Shown in pieces: positions 41,654 to 50,303 of a stretch of DNA of 64,000 bases (positions are counted from its first letter, which is position 1; the number at the start of each line of letters is the position of its first letter). Made by a program: the position numbers and the translations under genes. The notes below the pieces were generated by a model. It was not told the origin of the DNA, did no database searches, and saw nothing but the letters and a program-made list of their open reading frames with translations. Source of the stretch: Bin107 sp965221655 (GTDB lineage Bacteria; UBA8248); contig OZ244906.1 in NCBI GenBank assembly GCA_965221655.1, positions 1,240,001-1,304,000 on the forward strand. The letters run 5' to 3'.

Positions 41654-43437
41654 CCCCCCGCCGGGCGGATGGCGCGGAGCTCGAGTTGCATGCGCGTCGC
41701 ACCGCGCCAACGGTTGAGACCGGGGGAGAACGCGACGTCCAGCTTGCCCCGCAGACGATCGGGCTCGCGGAGCAAAGCGCCCATGCCGAAGCCGATGGCT
41801 TCTCTCTCCTCGCCGAACTGCCGAAGACCCAGCTTTAAGTGCTCGCCCTCGCGGCCCACGACACCCGGGCTGCCCGCCACCTCGACGCGCGAGGCGGAAA
41901 ACACCGGCCTGGGGTTCTCCTCCCCGAAGGGCGCCATGCTTTCAAGCTGCTCGACCAACGCCACGTCCATTTCGGAAAAATCCACGGCGGCGTCGAGCAG
42001 CAAGCTTGCCTCGTCGGCCCCCGGTGCTTTCATCGCGCCCACCGCTTCGCAAAAGCGCTGCCTGAAGGCGTCTATTTTCTCCTCCGCCACCTGGAAGCCC
42101 GCCGCCCCCTTGTGTCCGCCGAACTGAATCAGCAGGTCCGCACAAGCGGCGAGCGCATCGTAGACGTGCAGCCCCATGGCCGAGCGCACCGAGCCCTTGC
42201 CCACCCCCTCCTTCACGTGGATGAGCGCCGAGGGGCGTCCGTACGCATCCACCAGCCTCGACGCCACGATGCCGACCACGCCGGGGTGCCACTTGTCGCT
42301 CGCCAGCACGATGGCCTCCTCACTGGCGGCGTCGGTCGATTCCACGGCTTCTAAGGCTTCCTCCCAGGCCTTTTGCTGCAGGTTCTGGCGCTGGCGGTTC
42401 CACTCCTCGAGCACCTCCGCGCGCGCGCGCGCCTCGCCCTCCTCGTCCAGCGTGAGGAGTTCGACGCCCAGAGAAGCGTCGCCCACCCTCCCCGCCGCGT
42501 TGAGCCTGGGGGCGAGGGTGAAGGAGACGTGTCCCACGTTCAGCACCTCCGCGCGCAGGTTCGCCGCCGCCTGGAGGGCGCGCACTCCCGCCTTTCGGCG
42601 GTCCAGGGTTTCGAACCCGCCCTCGGCGACGCGCGGGGGCGAGAGAATGTCGAGACCGTGGCGCACGAAGATGTGGTTCTCATCCCGCAGAGGAACCACG
42701 TCGGCCACCGTGCCGAGCGCCACCAGGTCGAGGTGTTGTTTGAGGTTGGGAAGCGGCGCGTCGAACCCCCTCTCGCGCAGGCGTCTTCTCAGGGCCGTCA
42801 CCAGTTTGAACGCGACTCCCACGCCGCTCAGCCCACGGAAGGGATACGTGCAACCCCGCCTGCGCGGGTTGAGGACGGCCAGAGCATCGGGCAGCGTATC
42901 GGGCGGGCGATGGTGGTCGGTGATGACGAGGTGCATCCCCATGTTTTGCGCCGCGCTCGCGGCGTCGTGCGCGCTGATGCCACAATCGACCGTGACGACC
43001 GTGTCGCAGCCCGCTTCCCCGAGTTTTCGCAGACCCGCGGGGTGCAGGCCATAGCCCTCCTCCAGACGGCCCGGAATATAGTAGGAAACCTTGACGCCCA
43101 CCTCGGTGAGAAACCGACTCATGAGGGCCGTGGCGGAAATGCCGTCTACGTCGTAGTCCCCGTAGACGCCGACGCGCCGCCCGCTTTCGATGCGGTCGCA
43201 CAGATGGGAAACCGCCTCCTCCATGCCTTTCATCAAGAAAGGATCGTGCAACTCCGCGAGGGGGGCGTCGAGAAACTTGCGCGCCTCGGCAGCGCTTTGC
43301 ATACCCCGCTGGAGGAGGAGTTTGCCCATCAGGGGGGGGAGGTTCAGCTCGCGGGCGAGCCTTTGGGCACAAGCCGGGTCGACCGGGCGCAAGGTCCACT
43401 TGCGGGGAAAGGCGAGCCGGCGCGCGGAATCGCTCAT
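41650..43437 (-). CDS. recJ: Single-stranded-DNA-specific exonuclease RecJ
   Basis: A 595-residue DHH-family nuclease. Motif I is DYDVDG at 94-99, TVDCGIS follows, then the DHH motif at 174-176 (VITDHHRP), LAPRLNAAGRVG, VVGIVASRL and the DHHA1 motif FGGHKGAAGF. RecJ degrades ssDNA 5'-3' in mismatch and recombination repair. The start at 43437 is the family N-terminus. Upstream, 118 bases away, is dacB on the same strand. Confidence 0.95.
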   Translation of the reverse strand: MSDSARRLAFPRKWTLRPVDPACAQRLARELNLPPLMGKLLLQRGMQSAAEARKFLDAPLAELHDPFLMKGMEEAVSHLCDRIESGRRVGVYGDYDVDGISATALMSRFLTEVGVKVSYYIPGRLEEGYGLHPAGLRKLGEAGCDTVVTVDCGISAHDAASAAQNMGMHLVITDHHRPPDTLPDALAVLNPRRRGCTYPFRGLSGVGVAFKLVTALRRRLRERGFDAPLPNLKQHLDLVALGTVADVVPLRDENHIFVRHGLDILSPPRVAEGGFETLDRRKAGVRALQAAANLRAEVLNVGHVSFTLAPRLNAAGRVGDASLGVELLTLDEEGEARARAEVLEEWNRQRQNLQQKAWEEALEAVESTDAASEEAIVLASDKWHPGVVGIVASRLVDAYGRPSALIHVKEGVGKGSVRSAMGLHVYDALAACADLLIQFGGHKGAAGFQVAEEKIDAFRQRFCEAVGAMKAPGADEASLLLDAAVDFSEMDVALVEQLESMAPFGEENPRPVFSASRVEVAGSPGVVGREGEHLKLGLRQFGEEREAIGFGMGALLREPDRLRGKLDVAFSPGLNRWRGATRMQLELRAIRPAGG

Positions 43438-43555
43438 CGCTCCCGGGCGCCCTTGCGCAGCACACGCAGCGCACCCGCACTTCCTCCCGGCCCGTGCGCT
43501 TCGCGGGGCGAGGCGGCGAGAGGCCGCGCGGCGCGGGAAACCGCCGCTGCGCCGC

Positions 43556-45226
43556 TCATCTTCTCTGCCCCCCGCCCGCCGAGGCCGCTTCGGGGGCAAG
43601 CGTTTCCTCGTCCGCGAGAGGACGGGGCGCGTTCTCCCGGTGCCAGCGGTCCCGCTCGTGGGGCTTGGGCATGGGCCGGCCCATCATCCGGCGCGCGGCG
43701 CGGAGACCGGCGCGCACGGGAGGCGGCAAGTCGCGGCGAAACGAGACCATGGCGCGCACGAGGGCGTTGGAGAGGCTCTTGGGCCGGCAGGCATTCTCGT
43801 TGATGAGAAGCGAGAACGCGAGTATTTCTCCGCTCCCGGCCGCGGCGTATCCGCTGAAGGTGCGAACGCCGTTGAGGAGCCCCGTCTTCATCCGCACCCT
43901 GTGGGCCGCGCGCTCCGCGCGGCGTCTTTTCCAGAGCGTGCCGTCGACGCCGAACACCGCGAGGGAGGCGACGAACTCGGGCCGCAGCCGAAAGTCGTTG
44001 TGCGTCGCCTCGAGCAAAGCCACCAGGGCGCGCGGCGAGGCGCGGTTGAGCCTGCTCAGGCCCGAGCCGTCGGCCAACTCGAACTCCGCCGCGGGCACGC
44101 CGGCCGAGAGAGAAAATTCGCGTACCGCGCGCAGCCCCTTTTCCGCCGTGCCCGGGGCGCCGTACACCTCTGCCCCCAGCGTCTTGAGGATTTGCTCGGC
44201 CACGAAGTTGTTGCTGAACTTGTTGAGCCCCCGAATCACCTCGGCCAGTGGCGGAGAGAGGTTGCGCACCACGAGGCGGGCGTCGGGCGGCGTACGCCCC
44301 CGGCGGATTTTTCCCGCGAAGGCGATCCCCTCTCGGGCGAACTCCGCGGCGACCGCGCCTGCGGTGAATGCCGTGGGGTCCGTTACGGGCACACGGTAGG
44401 CTTGCATCTGCGCGCCGGAGGGAATCGAGCCGCCCACCTGCACCACGTCCACGCCCTTTTCGTGCTTGCGCCCCAGATGGATGCGGAGGCGTCCGCCGCG
44501 CGAGGTCTTCGCCCGCGCCGCGAGGCGCACCGCGCGCGAGGGTGGCTCCAGCTGCACCCGCGCCCTGGAGCCGACGCGCCCGCCCGGAGCCACGAGCACG
44601 CTCACCAAAGAGAAATTGAGCGACAGCGCCCCGTGGGGAGCCGTGTAAGGGCGAATGGAGCGGCCCACGCGCCAGCCGCGCCCGTGTTTTTTGCGGTCGA
44701 AAAACGTGTCGTCCGCCACCAGGTCGCCCGCGATGCGCCGCACACCGCGCAGCGCGAGGCGCCGCACGAGGTCGCGCATCTTCTCCTGCACGAAAAGCGG
44801 GTCGCCGTAGCCCTTGAGATAGAGGTCGCCCGCCAGAACGCCCTCGCGCACCTCGGCGCGGGCATAGAAGTCGGTGGCAAAGCGGTAGTCCGGCCCCAGG
44901 CGCGCGAGCGCCGCGGCGGCGGTGAAGAGCTTAACGTTCGACGCGGGAATCCGCTTGGCGGCAAAGCGGTGGGAGAAGAGCGTCTGCGCGGTGGAAACCG
45001 AGCGGACGTAGACACCCAGGTTTTCGGGGTGCCCGCACTGTCTTTTGATGGCGCGCCGCACCCGCGCCCGAAAGACGGCCTCGGGGCTGAGGGCTTTTTT
45101 AGGCGTGCGCTTTTTATGCTGCGCGGCGAGCGCATCGCCCGCGCCGAGGACCCCCAGGCAAAGGAGCGCAGCCCCCAGGAAGAACCCGCGAAGCACGCCC
45201 GATGCGTCCCTCGTTGCGCATCTCAT
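43556..45226 (-). CDS. dacB: D-alanyl-D-alanine carboxypeptidase/endopeptidase, PBP4 (DacB) type
   Basis: A 556-residue penicillin-binding protein. A signal peptide (FFLGAALLCLGVLGAGDALAA) is followed by the active-site S-x-x-K at 96-99 (SNVK), the S-x-N at 338-340 (SNN) and K-T-G at 447-449. The large insertion between the first two motifs is typical of PBP4. It trims peptidoglycan cross-links in the periplasm. A C-terminal tail rich in Arg and Pro after residue 490 is unusual. Confidence 0.93.
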   Translation of the reverse strand: MRCATRDASGVLRGFFLGAALLCLGVLGAGDALAAQHKKRTPKKALSPEAVFRARVRRAIKRQCGHPENLGVYVRSVSTAQTLFSHRFAAKRIPASNVKLFTAAAALARLGPDYRFATDFYARAEVREGVLAGDLYLKGYGDPLFVQEKMRDLVRRLALRGVRRIAGDLVADDTFFDRKKHGRGWRVGRSIRPYTAPHGALSLNFSLVSVLVAPGGRVGSRARVQLEPPSRAVRLAARAKTSRGGRLRIHLGRKHEKGVDVVQVGGSIPSGAQMQAYRVPVTDPTAFTAGAVAAEFAREGIAFAGKIRRGRTPPDARLVVRNLSPPLAEVIRGLNKFSNNFVAEQILKTLGAEVYGAPGTAEKGLRAVREFSLSAGVPAAEFELADGSGLSRLNRASPRALVALLEATHNDFRLRPEFVASLAVFGVDGTLWKRRRAERAAHRVRMKTGLLNGVRTFSGYAAAGSGEILAFSLLINENACRPKSLSNALVRAMVSFRRDLPPPVRAGLRAARRMMGRPMPKPHERDRWHRENAPRPLADEETLAPEAASAGGGQRR

Positions 45227-45347
45227 GTGTCATATCCGCCATCGGGCGTGCGAGAATATGCCAGCCGCAAGCTGCATGCGCCGGCCCGGGGGGCGATGAT
45301 ACGTTCGAGCAGGCGCAGGATTGCCTGAGTCGGCGCGCCATGCCCCT

Positions 45348-45572
45348 CTAGAGCCCGGCCCCTCCGTTTCCGGAGCGCATCCTCTCCGGCCCGTCCCCGG
45401 AGGGAGAAGCGCGCCTCTCCTGCCCGCGCCGGCGCGCATTGTGATGCTCCGACCACTGCCCGAACGCTTTCAGGCTTTCCACCGTGGAGTCGGTAACGTA
45501 CCACACCACGCCCACCGCGATGATTGTGAGCAGCCCGACCACGACGACGAGCAGCCCCGTGATGAATTCCAT
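45348..45572 (-). CDS. Small single-helix membrane protein
   Basis: A 74-residue protein: one hydrophobic segment (MEFITGLLVVVVGLLTIIAVGVVWYV) and a basic, low-complexity tail (NARRRGQERRASP). GGGGTG lies upstream. It sits between the peroxiredoxin-like selenoprotein gene (129 bases upstream) and dacB (121 bases downstream) on the same strand. Family not recognised. The coding potential is fair: the helix is conventional but the tail could be random GC-rich coding. Confidence 0.45.
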   Translation of the reverse strand: MEFITGLLVVVVGLLTIIAVGVVWYVTDSTVESLKAFGQWSEHHNARRRGQERRASPSGDGPERMRSGNGGAGL

Positions 45573-45701
45573 GGCTATCACCCCGGCATGTCGTAAACGA
45601 ACGCCGCCGCCCCGCTCAGGCCTGTCCGCATGGCGGGCGCGAGGAGCCCCCTCGCCACGTGTTCGCGCCCGGGTTCGATGCACACGAGGGGCTCTCCACC
45701 T

Positions 45702-46277
45702 CTAGAGGAACGCGAGAGCCTGCAACACCTGCGAGAGCGAGGGGCGGTCGCTCGCGTTCCTGCCCACGTGGGCGTAGCGCACCACGCCGCTCTTGTCGAT
45801 CACGAATACGGCGGGGCGGGCGATTCTCTCCCGGGGGTGCAGCACGCCATAGGCCTGGATGATGCGCTTGGCCGGGTCGGCGATCAGCAGGTAGCGCACG
45901 CCAAGCTGGCGGATGGTCTTGCTGACTTCCAGCGCGTTGTCCGAACTGATGCCCACCACCTCGGCGCGCAGGGCGTGAATTTTCTCGTGAAATTGCTGGA
46001 ACTCGACGAGTTGCCGTTGACAAATACTTCAGAAGTGGCCCCTATAGAAGACCATCACGAGGCTCTTCTTGCCGCGCAGTTGGGCCGGGCTGAAACCCTG
46101 CGCCTCGAACGCGGGCGCTTGCTGCCCGACGCGCGGGCGGTTCTCGTCGAAAGGCGCGGCGGCGACGACCCGCGCGCCTACGAGGGCGAGGACAACCAGC
46201 GCACCAAGCAGGCCGAAAAAACGCTTGGAACGACGCTTGTTGCTCCTTGCCACCGGGGGACGCTTGTTCCCTCCCAT
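45702..46277 (-). CDS. Peroxiredoxin-like selenoprotein, in-frame UGA read as selenocysteine
   Basis: Read through one TGA (46031-46029), the frame gives 191 residues: an N-terminal membrane anchor (FFGLLGALVVLALVGARVV), the AhpC/TSA-like PRVGQQAPAFEAQGFS, then LVMVFYRGHF-U-SIC-QRQLVEFQ at codon 83, VVGISSDNALEVSKTIRQLG and ARPAVFVIDKSGVVRYAHVG. In cysteine homologues this spot is FYRG-x-W-C-P-x-C, so U takes the peroxidatic Cys position and the UxxC pair is kept. The protein would reduce peroxides or act as a thiol-disulfide oxidoreductase outside the cytoplasmic membrane. The rest of the frame is intact on both sides. A SECIS-like hairpin follows. The alternative is a pseudogene. Confidence 0.85.
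45998..46031 (-). promoter_or_regulatory. Bacterial SECIS-like element after the UGA
   Basis: The UGA is at 46031-46029. After 13 bases comes a stem: GG (46015-46014) and AACUC (46012-46008) pair with GAGUU (46004-46000) and CC (45999-45998), with one bulged C (46013) and apical loop GUC (46007-46005). The loop G lies 22 bases past the UGA, within the range for bacterial SECIS elements, and a G-containing loop plus a bulged 5' base are usual. Confidence 0.6.
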
Positions 46278-46326
46278 CGGTCAAAAAACCTCCAGGCGAC
46301 GCGAAACAACGAAAAAATCGCCCCGA

Positions 46327-46356
46327 ATCTTAAACCTTCGCGGTGCGGCGTGTAAA
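46327..46356 (-). promoter_or_regulatory. Candidate promoter of the selenoprotein gene
   Basis: TTTACA (46351-46356) and TAAGAT (46327-46332) on the minus strand, spaced 18 bases, lie about 50 bases upstream of the ATG. Matches are 5/6 and 4/6. Confidence 0.4.
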
Positions 46357-46459
46357 CTACGGGGCGAGCGCAGCGTTGCGGATGCGCCGTCTTGACGCCG
46401 GGAGGCGGCGTGTGCCAACCTGCCCCGCGTCCGTCCGCCACCCGGCTCCCGAGAAACCG

Positions 46460-48025
46460 GTGAACAAAAAACCCCTCCTGCTCTTCGTCCTGGGCGTTGC
46501 GGCGTCCGCGTGCCTGGCCGGTTGCGGGGAGAAGCGCGCGCGGAGCGGCGACGCCATAGTCGTCGGCATCGCGAATAACCCGGCCCACCTGGACCCGAGA
46601 CTCTCGCAAGACGCCACCTCCGCCAAGGTGCAGCGCTTCATCTTCAGCAGCCTCGTGGCGAAAAACCACGACGGGCGCATCGTTCCCGAACTCGCCGCGC
46701 GCTGGGAGCGCCCCACGCCGCTCGTCCATCGCTTCGCGCTGAGGCGCGGGGTGCGGTTTCACAACGGAGCGCCCCTGACCTCCGCCGACGTGCGCTACAC
46801 CTTCGAATCGATTCTCGACCCCGCACTCGCTTCCCCCAAGGCGGGGGGGCTGGAAGACCTCGCGCGCATCGAGACGCCCTCGCCGCACGAAATCGTCTTT
46901 CACCTGAAAAAGCCTTCGGCCTCCTTCGCCGAATCGTTGATGATCGGGGTGCTCCCCGCAAGCGCGCGCACGGCGGGCAAGCGCTTCGGTGAAAAGCCCG
47001 TCGGCACGGGGCCTTTCGCCTTCGCGGAATTCACGCCCGACGCGCGGGTCGTCCTGCGCGCGTTCGCCGGGCATTTCGGCGGGAAACCCGCTTTCGGGCG
47101 CCTGGTGTTCCGCATCCTGCCCGAAGAAACCATCCGCGTGCTCGAACTCGAAAGCGGAGGGGTGGACTTTCTCCAGAACGACTTTTCTCCCGACCTCCTG
47201 CCGCGCTTCATGAAGAACGCGCGGCTCCAGATTCGCAAGCGCCTGGGCACGAACTTCAGCTACATCGGCTTCAACATGCGCGACCCGATTCTCTCGAACC
47301 CGAAAGTGCGCCGCGCCCTCGCCCACGCCATCGACAGAAGACCCATCGTGCGCTTCATCCACAAGGGCATGGTGCGCGAGGCGGACAGCCTGCTGCCGCC
47401 CGACCACTGGGCGCACGGCAAGGGGCTGCCGCAATACGCGCACCGCCCCGGGGAGGCGATGCGCCTCCTCGACGAGGCGGGTCACCCCGACCCCGACGGG
47501 CCGGGGCCGCGGCCGCGCTTCACGCTCGTCTACAAGACCTCGCAAAACGAGATGGGCCGCCGCATCGCCACCGTGCTCGCCCAGCAACTCGCCCGCGTGG
47601 GGGTGGAGATGAAAATCCGCTCCTACGAGTGGGGCACGTTCTACGGCGACATCAGAAACGGGAATTTTCAGATATACAGCCTGGCCTGGGTCGGCATATC
47701 GGACCCCGACATCTACCGCTACATCTTCCACAGCCGCTTCGTGCCCCCTGCGGGCCTGAACCGGGGCGCCTACCGAAACGCGCGCGTGGACGCCCTGCTC
47801 GAAGCGGCGCAGCGCTCGGGCGCCGCCGGGGAGCGCGCGCGCCTCTACGGAGAGGTGCAACGCATCCTCGGCGAGGAGCTTCCCTACATCAACCTGTGGC
47901 ACAGCGTGAACGTGGCGGTGTTTGACAAGCGCATATCGGGCTACCGGGTCTATCCGGACGCGGACTTGATATCCCTGGCGCGGGCCACCCTCTCTGAAGG
48001 CACAAGCGGCGGGCAAGCGAGATGA
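46460..48025 (+). CDS. Peptide/nickel-type ABC transporter substrate-binding lipoprotein
   Basis: A 521-residue SBP_bac_5 protein. The signal ends in a lipobox (ACLAGC). Landmarks: NNPAHLDPRLSQDATSAKVQRFIFSSL, FALRRGVRFHNGAPLTSADVRYTFE, GTGPFAF, NFSYIGFNMRDPILSNPKVRRALAHAIDR and GLPQYAHRPGEAMRLLDEAG. It binds oligopeptides or similar ligands. The start is a GTG at 46460, as the signal starts there. Overlaps the permease gene by four bases with no hairpin. Divergent from the selenoprotein gene. Confidence 0.9.
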   Translation: MNKKPLLLFVLGVAASACLAGCGEKRARSGDAIVVGIANNPAHLDPRLSQDATSAKVQRFIFSSLVAKNHDGRIVPELAARWERPTPLVHRFALRRGVRFHNGAPLTSADVRYTFESILDPALASPKAGGLEDLARIETPSPHEIVFHLKKPSASFAESLMIGVLPASARTAGKRFGEKPVGTGPFAFAEFTPDARVVLRAFAGHFGGKPAFGRLVFRILPEETIRVLELESGGVDFLQNDFSPDLLPRFMKNARLQIRKRLGTNFSYIGFNMRDPILSNPKVRRALAHAIDRRPIVRFIHKGMVREADSLLPPDHWAHGKGLPQYAHRPGEAMRLLDEAGHPDPDGPGPRPRFTLVYKTSQNEMGRRIATVLAQQLARVGVEMKIRSYEWGTFYGDIRNGNFQIYSLAWVGISDPDIYRYIFHSRFVPPAGLNRGAYRNARVDALLEAAQRSGAAGERARLYGEVQRILGEELPYINLWHSVNVAVFDKRISGYRVYPDADLISLARATLSEGTSGGQAR

Positions 48026-48942
48026 GAAAATTCTTCGTCCGGCGCCTGTTGCTGCTCATTCCCATTCTGTGGGGGGTGACGACGCTCGTCTTCGTCGTCA
48101 CCCAGGTGCTTCCCGGCGACCCGGTGGATCTGATGCTCGGAGAAACCGCGCGACCCGCCCAGCGCGAAGAGTTGCGCCGCACGCTGGGGCTGGACAGGCC
48201 GCTGGGCGTGCAATACGCCGACTACATGGGCGGGCTGCTGCGGGGCGACCTGGGAACCTCGCTCCACCAGAGAAAGCCCGTCTCGACCATCATCTTCGAG
48301 CGCACCTACGCCTCGGCGGAACTCGCCGCCGCCTCGATGGCCATCGCCCTGCTCGTCGCGCTTCCGCTGGGCATCGCCGCGGCGCGCAGGCCGGGCACGG
48401 TATTCGACCTGGCGGCCGGCCTCCTGGCGGTGGCGGGGGCGAGCATGCCCGTGTTCTGGCTCGGGCCGCTGCTCATCATCGTCTTCTCCATCGGCCTGGG
48501 GTGGCTGCCCGTCTCGGGCCGCGAGGCGGAACTCGGCCTCGTGCTGCCCGCCGTCACGCTCGGCACCGCCCTCTCCCCCATACTGATGCGCATGACGCGC
48601 TCGAGCCTTCTGGAGGTGCTGCCGCAAGACTACATCGCCACGGCGCGCGCGAAGGGTGTTTCCGAGCGCAAGGTGCTCTGGCTCCACGCCCTCAAGAACG
48701 CCTGCCTGCCGCTCATCACCATCTTGAGTCTGCAGCTTGGCGCCCTGCTCTCGGGGGCGATTATCACCGAGACCGTCTTCGCCTGGCCCGGCGTGGGCCG
48801 CCTGGTGATTCAGGCCATCTCCGCACGCGACTACCCGCTCGTGCAGGGCTGCGTGCTGTTCATCGCCGCCGTCTACGTGGGCGTGAACTTTCTCGCCGAC
48901 CTGGCCTACGCCTGGCTCGACCCGCGCGTGAGGCTCACGTGA
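48022..48942 (+). CDS. Peptide-type ABC permease (DppB-like)
   Basis: A 306-residue inner-membrane permease. Landmarks: MRKFFVRRLLLLIPILWGVTTLVFV, the RRTLGLDRPLGVQYADYMGGLLRGDLGTS segment, the EAA-like loop YIATARAKGVSERKVLWLHALKNACLPL and TVFAWPGVGRLVIQAI. It pairs with the next gene, which overlaps by GTGA. Confidence 0.94.
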   Translation: MRKFFVRRLLLLIPILWGVTTLVFVVTQVLPGDPVDLMLGETARPAQREELRRTLGLDRPLGVQYADYMGGLLRGDLGTSLHQRKPVSTIIFERTYASAELAAASMAIALLVALPLGIAAARRPGTVFDLAAGLLAVAGASMPVFWLGPLLIIVFSIGLGWLPVSGREAELGLVLPAVTLGTALSPILMRMTRSSLLEVLPQDYIATARAKGVSERKVLWLHALKNACLPLITILSLQLGALLSGAIITETVFAWPGVGRLVIQAISARDYPLVQGCVLFIAAVYVGVNFLADLAYAWLDPRVRLT

Positions 48943-49748
48943 GGCGCCGCCTTTCCGTCTACGTGGGCGGCAGCGTCGTGGCGTTTTTGCTGGTCTCCGC
49001 CCTGGCGGCCCCCCTCTTCGCTCCCCAAAACCCCTACGAGATGGACCTCGCCCGGGGGCTGGCCGCACCGGAAGCGGCGCATCCCTTCGGGCGCGACAAG
49101 CTGGGCCGCGACATTTTGAGCCGCGTCCTGCACGGCGGCCGGGTTTCGCTCACGGTGGGCTTTGCCGCCGTTTCGGTGTCGGTGCTCATCGGCGTGCTGA
49201 TAGGTGGGCTCGCAGGCTACCTCGGCGGCATCTGGGACGAGGCGATCATGCGCACGACCGACGTGTTTCTCGCCTTTCCGGGGATTCTGCTCGCCATTGC
49301 CCTCATGTCCGTGCTCGCGCCGAGTTTGTGGAACATCGTCATCGCGCTCGCGGCGTTCGGGTGGGTGGGCTACGCGCGTTTGGTCCGCGCACAGGTGCTC
49401 GCCCTGCGCGAGCGCGAATTCGTGGCCGCGGCCCGCGCGGCGGGCGCGACGCCTGCGCGCATCCTCACCCGCCACCTGCTCGCCAACGTCGTCTCCCCCG
49501 TTATCGTCGAGGCGAGCATCGGCATGGCGGGGGCGATTCTGGCCGAATCGGGACTTTCCTTTCTGGGGCTGGGCATACAGCCGCCCGAACCGAGCTGGGG
49601 GGCGATGCTTGCCGAGGGGCGCGATTTTCTGCTCGTCGCACCCCACCTGACGATCTATCCGGGAATCGCCATCGCGCTGACCGTGATGGGACTCAACGTG
49701 CTGGGCGACGGGCTCAGGGACCTGCTCGACCCGACGCAGAAACGATAG
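48939..49748 (+). CDS. Peptide-type ABC permease (DppC-like)
   Basis: A 269-residue permease. Landmarks: APQNPYEMDLARGLAAPEAAHPFGRDKLGRDILSR (classic DppC), DEAIMRTTDVFLAFPGILLAIAL, EFVAAARAAGATPARILTRHLLANVVSP (coupling loop) and ESGLSFLGLGIQPPEPSWGAML. The start is a GTG at 48939. No DppD/DppF ATPases follow: the next gene is convergent. The ATPases must be encoded elsewhere. Confidence 0.93.
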   Translation: MRRRLSVYVGGSVVAFLLVSALAAPLFAPQNPYEMDLARGLAAPEAAHPFGRDKLGRDILSRVLHGGRVSLTVGFAAVSVSVLIGVLIGGLAGYLGGIWDEAIMRTTDVFLAFPGILLAIALMSVLAPSLWNIVIALAAFGWVGYARLVRAQVLALREREFVAAARAAGATPARILTRHLLANVVSPVIVEASIGMAGAILAESGLSFLGLGIQPPEPSWGAMLAEGRDFLLVAPHLTIYPGIAIALTVMGLNVLGDGLRDLLDPTQKR

Positions 49749-49751
49749 GAA

Positions 49752-50219
49752 TCAGAACAAATAGAGGAAATACCAGCGCCGCTTTTTCTTCTCGGGCGGC
49801 TCGGGAATCTTCTGCTGCTTGGGAGCGGGTTCCGCGCCCGGCGCCCTTTTGAGGCGCACGGCGGAACTCGGCTTGGGCTTGGGAATTTCCTGCATGTCGC
49901 GCACGAGGGCGCCGTGGGGGAAGACGGTGCTGCGCGCCTCTTGCTTGAAGAGCGTCTCGGGGCGCACCAGGTGGCACTGCAGGCAGCGGGTGGCGGTGCG
50001 CAACGGGCTCTTCTCCGCGTAGCGAAGCGACACCTTGCGCACGTGCTCCCTCTCGTTGAACTCCACGTGCACGTGGCAACTCCGGCAGTAGGTCTTGACG
50101 ACCAGGTTCTCCTCGGCCGGAGGAAACGCGCCGCGCACGGCTTCTTCTATCGGCTTGCGCTGACAGGCGGAGACGAGCAACAAGCAGGCCACCGACGCCA
50201 GGAACCACGCCTTCTTCAT
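49752..50219 (-). CDS. Small dihaem c-type cytochrome lipoprotein
   Basis: A 155-residue lipoprotein (VSAC, C19) with two haem-binding motifs, C45-x-x-C-H49 and C79-x-x-C-H83, and a long Pro/Lys tail ending RWYFLYLF. It would be periplasmic, anchored in a membrane, and act in electron transfer; the redox partner is unknown. It is convergent with dppC-like (3-base gap) and is 84 bases downstream of the B12-domain gene on the same strand. The C-terminal tail is not family-like. Confidence 0.75.
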   Translation of the reverse strand: MKKAWFLASVACLLLVSACQRKPIEEAVRGAFPPAEENLVVKTYCRSCHVHVEFNEREHVRKVSLRYAEKSPLRTATRCLQCHLVRPETLFKQEARSTVFPHGALVRDMQEIPKPKPSSAVRLKRAPGAEPAPKQQKIPEPPEKKKRRWYFLYLF

Positions 50220-50303
50220 CCGCCGCCCCAAAAGTATTTTCTCAAAAACCACGCGCGCCGAGTATACGGGCAGGGTGCGCACTCCGCAATGAGGGCGCGC
50301 CCC

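Noticed and set aside
45702..46277. A frameshifted or nonsense peroxiredoxin pseudogene
   Set aside because: There is one in-frame TGA exactly at the catalytic Cys column, no other damage, and a hairpin in SECIS position. This is better explained as selenocysteine, although not proven.
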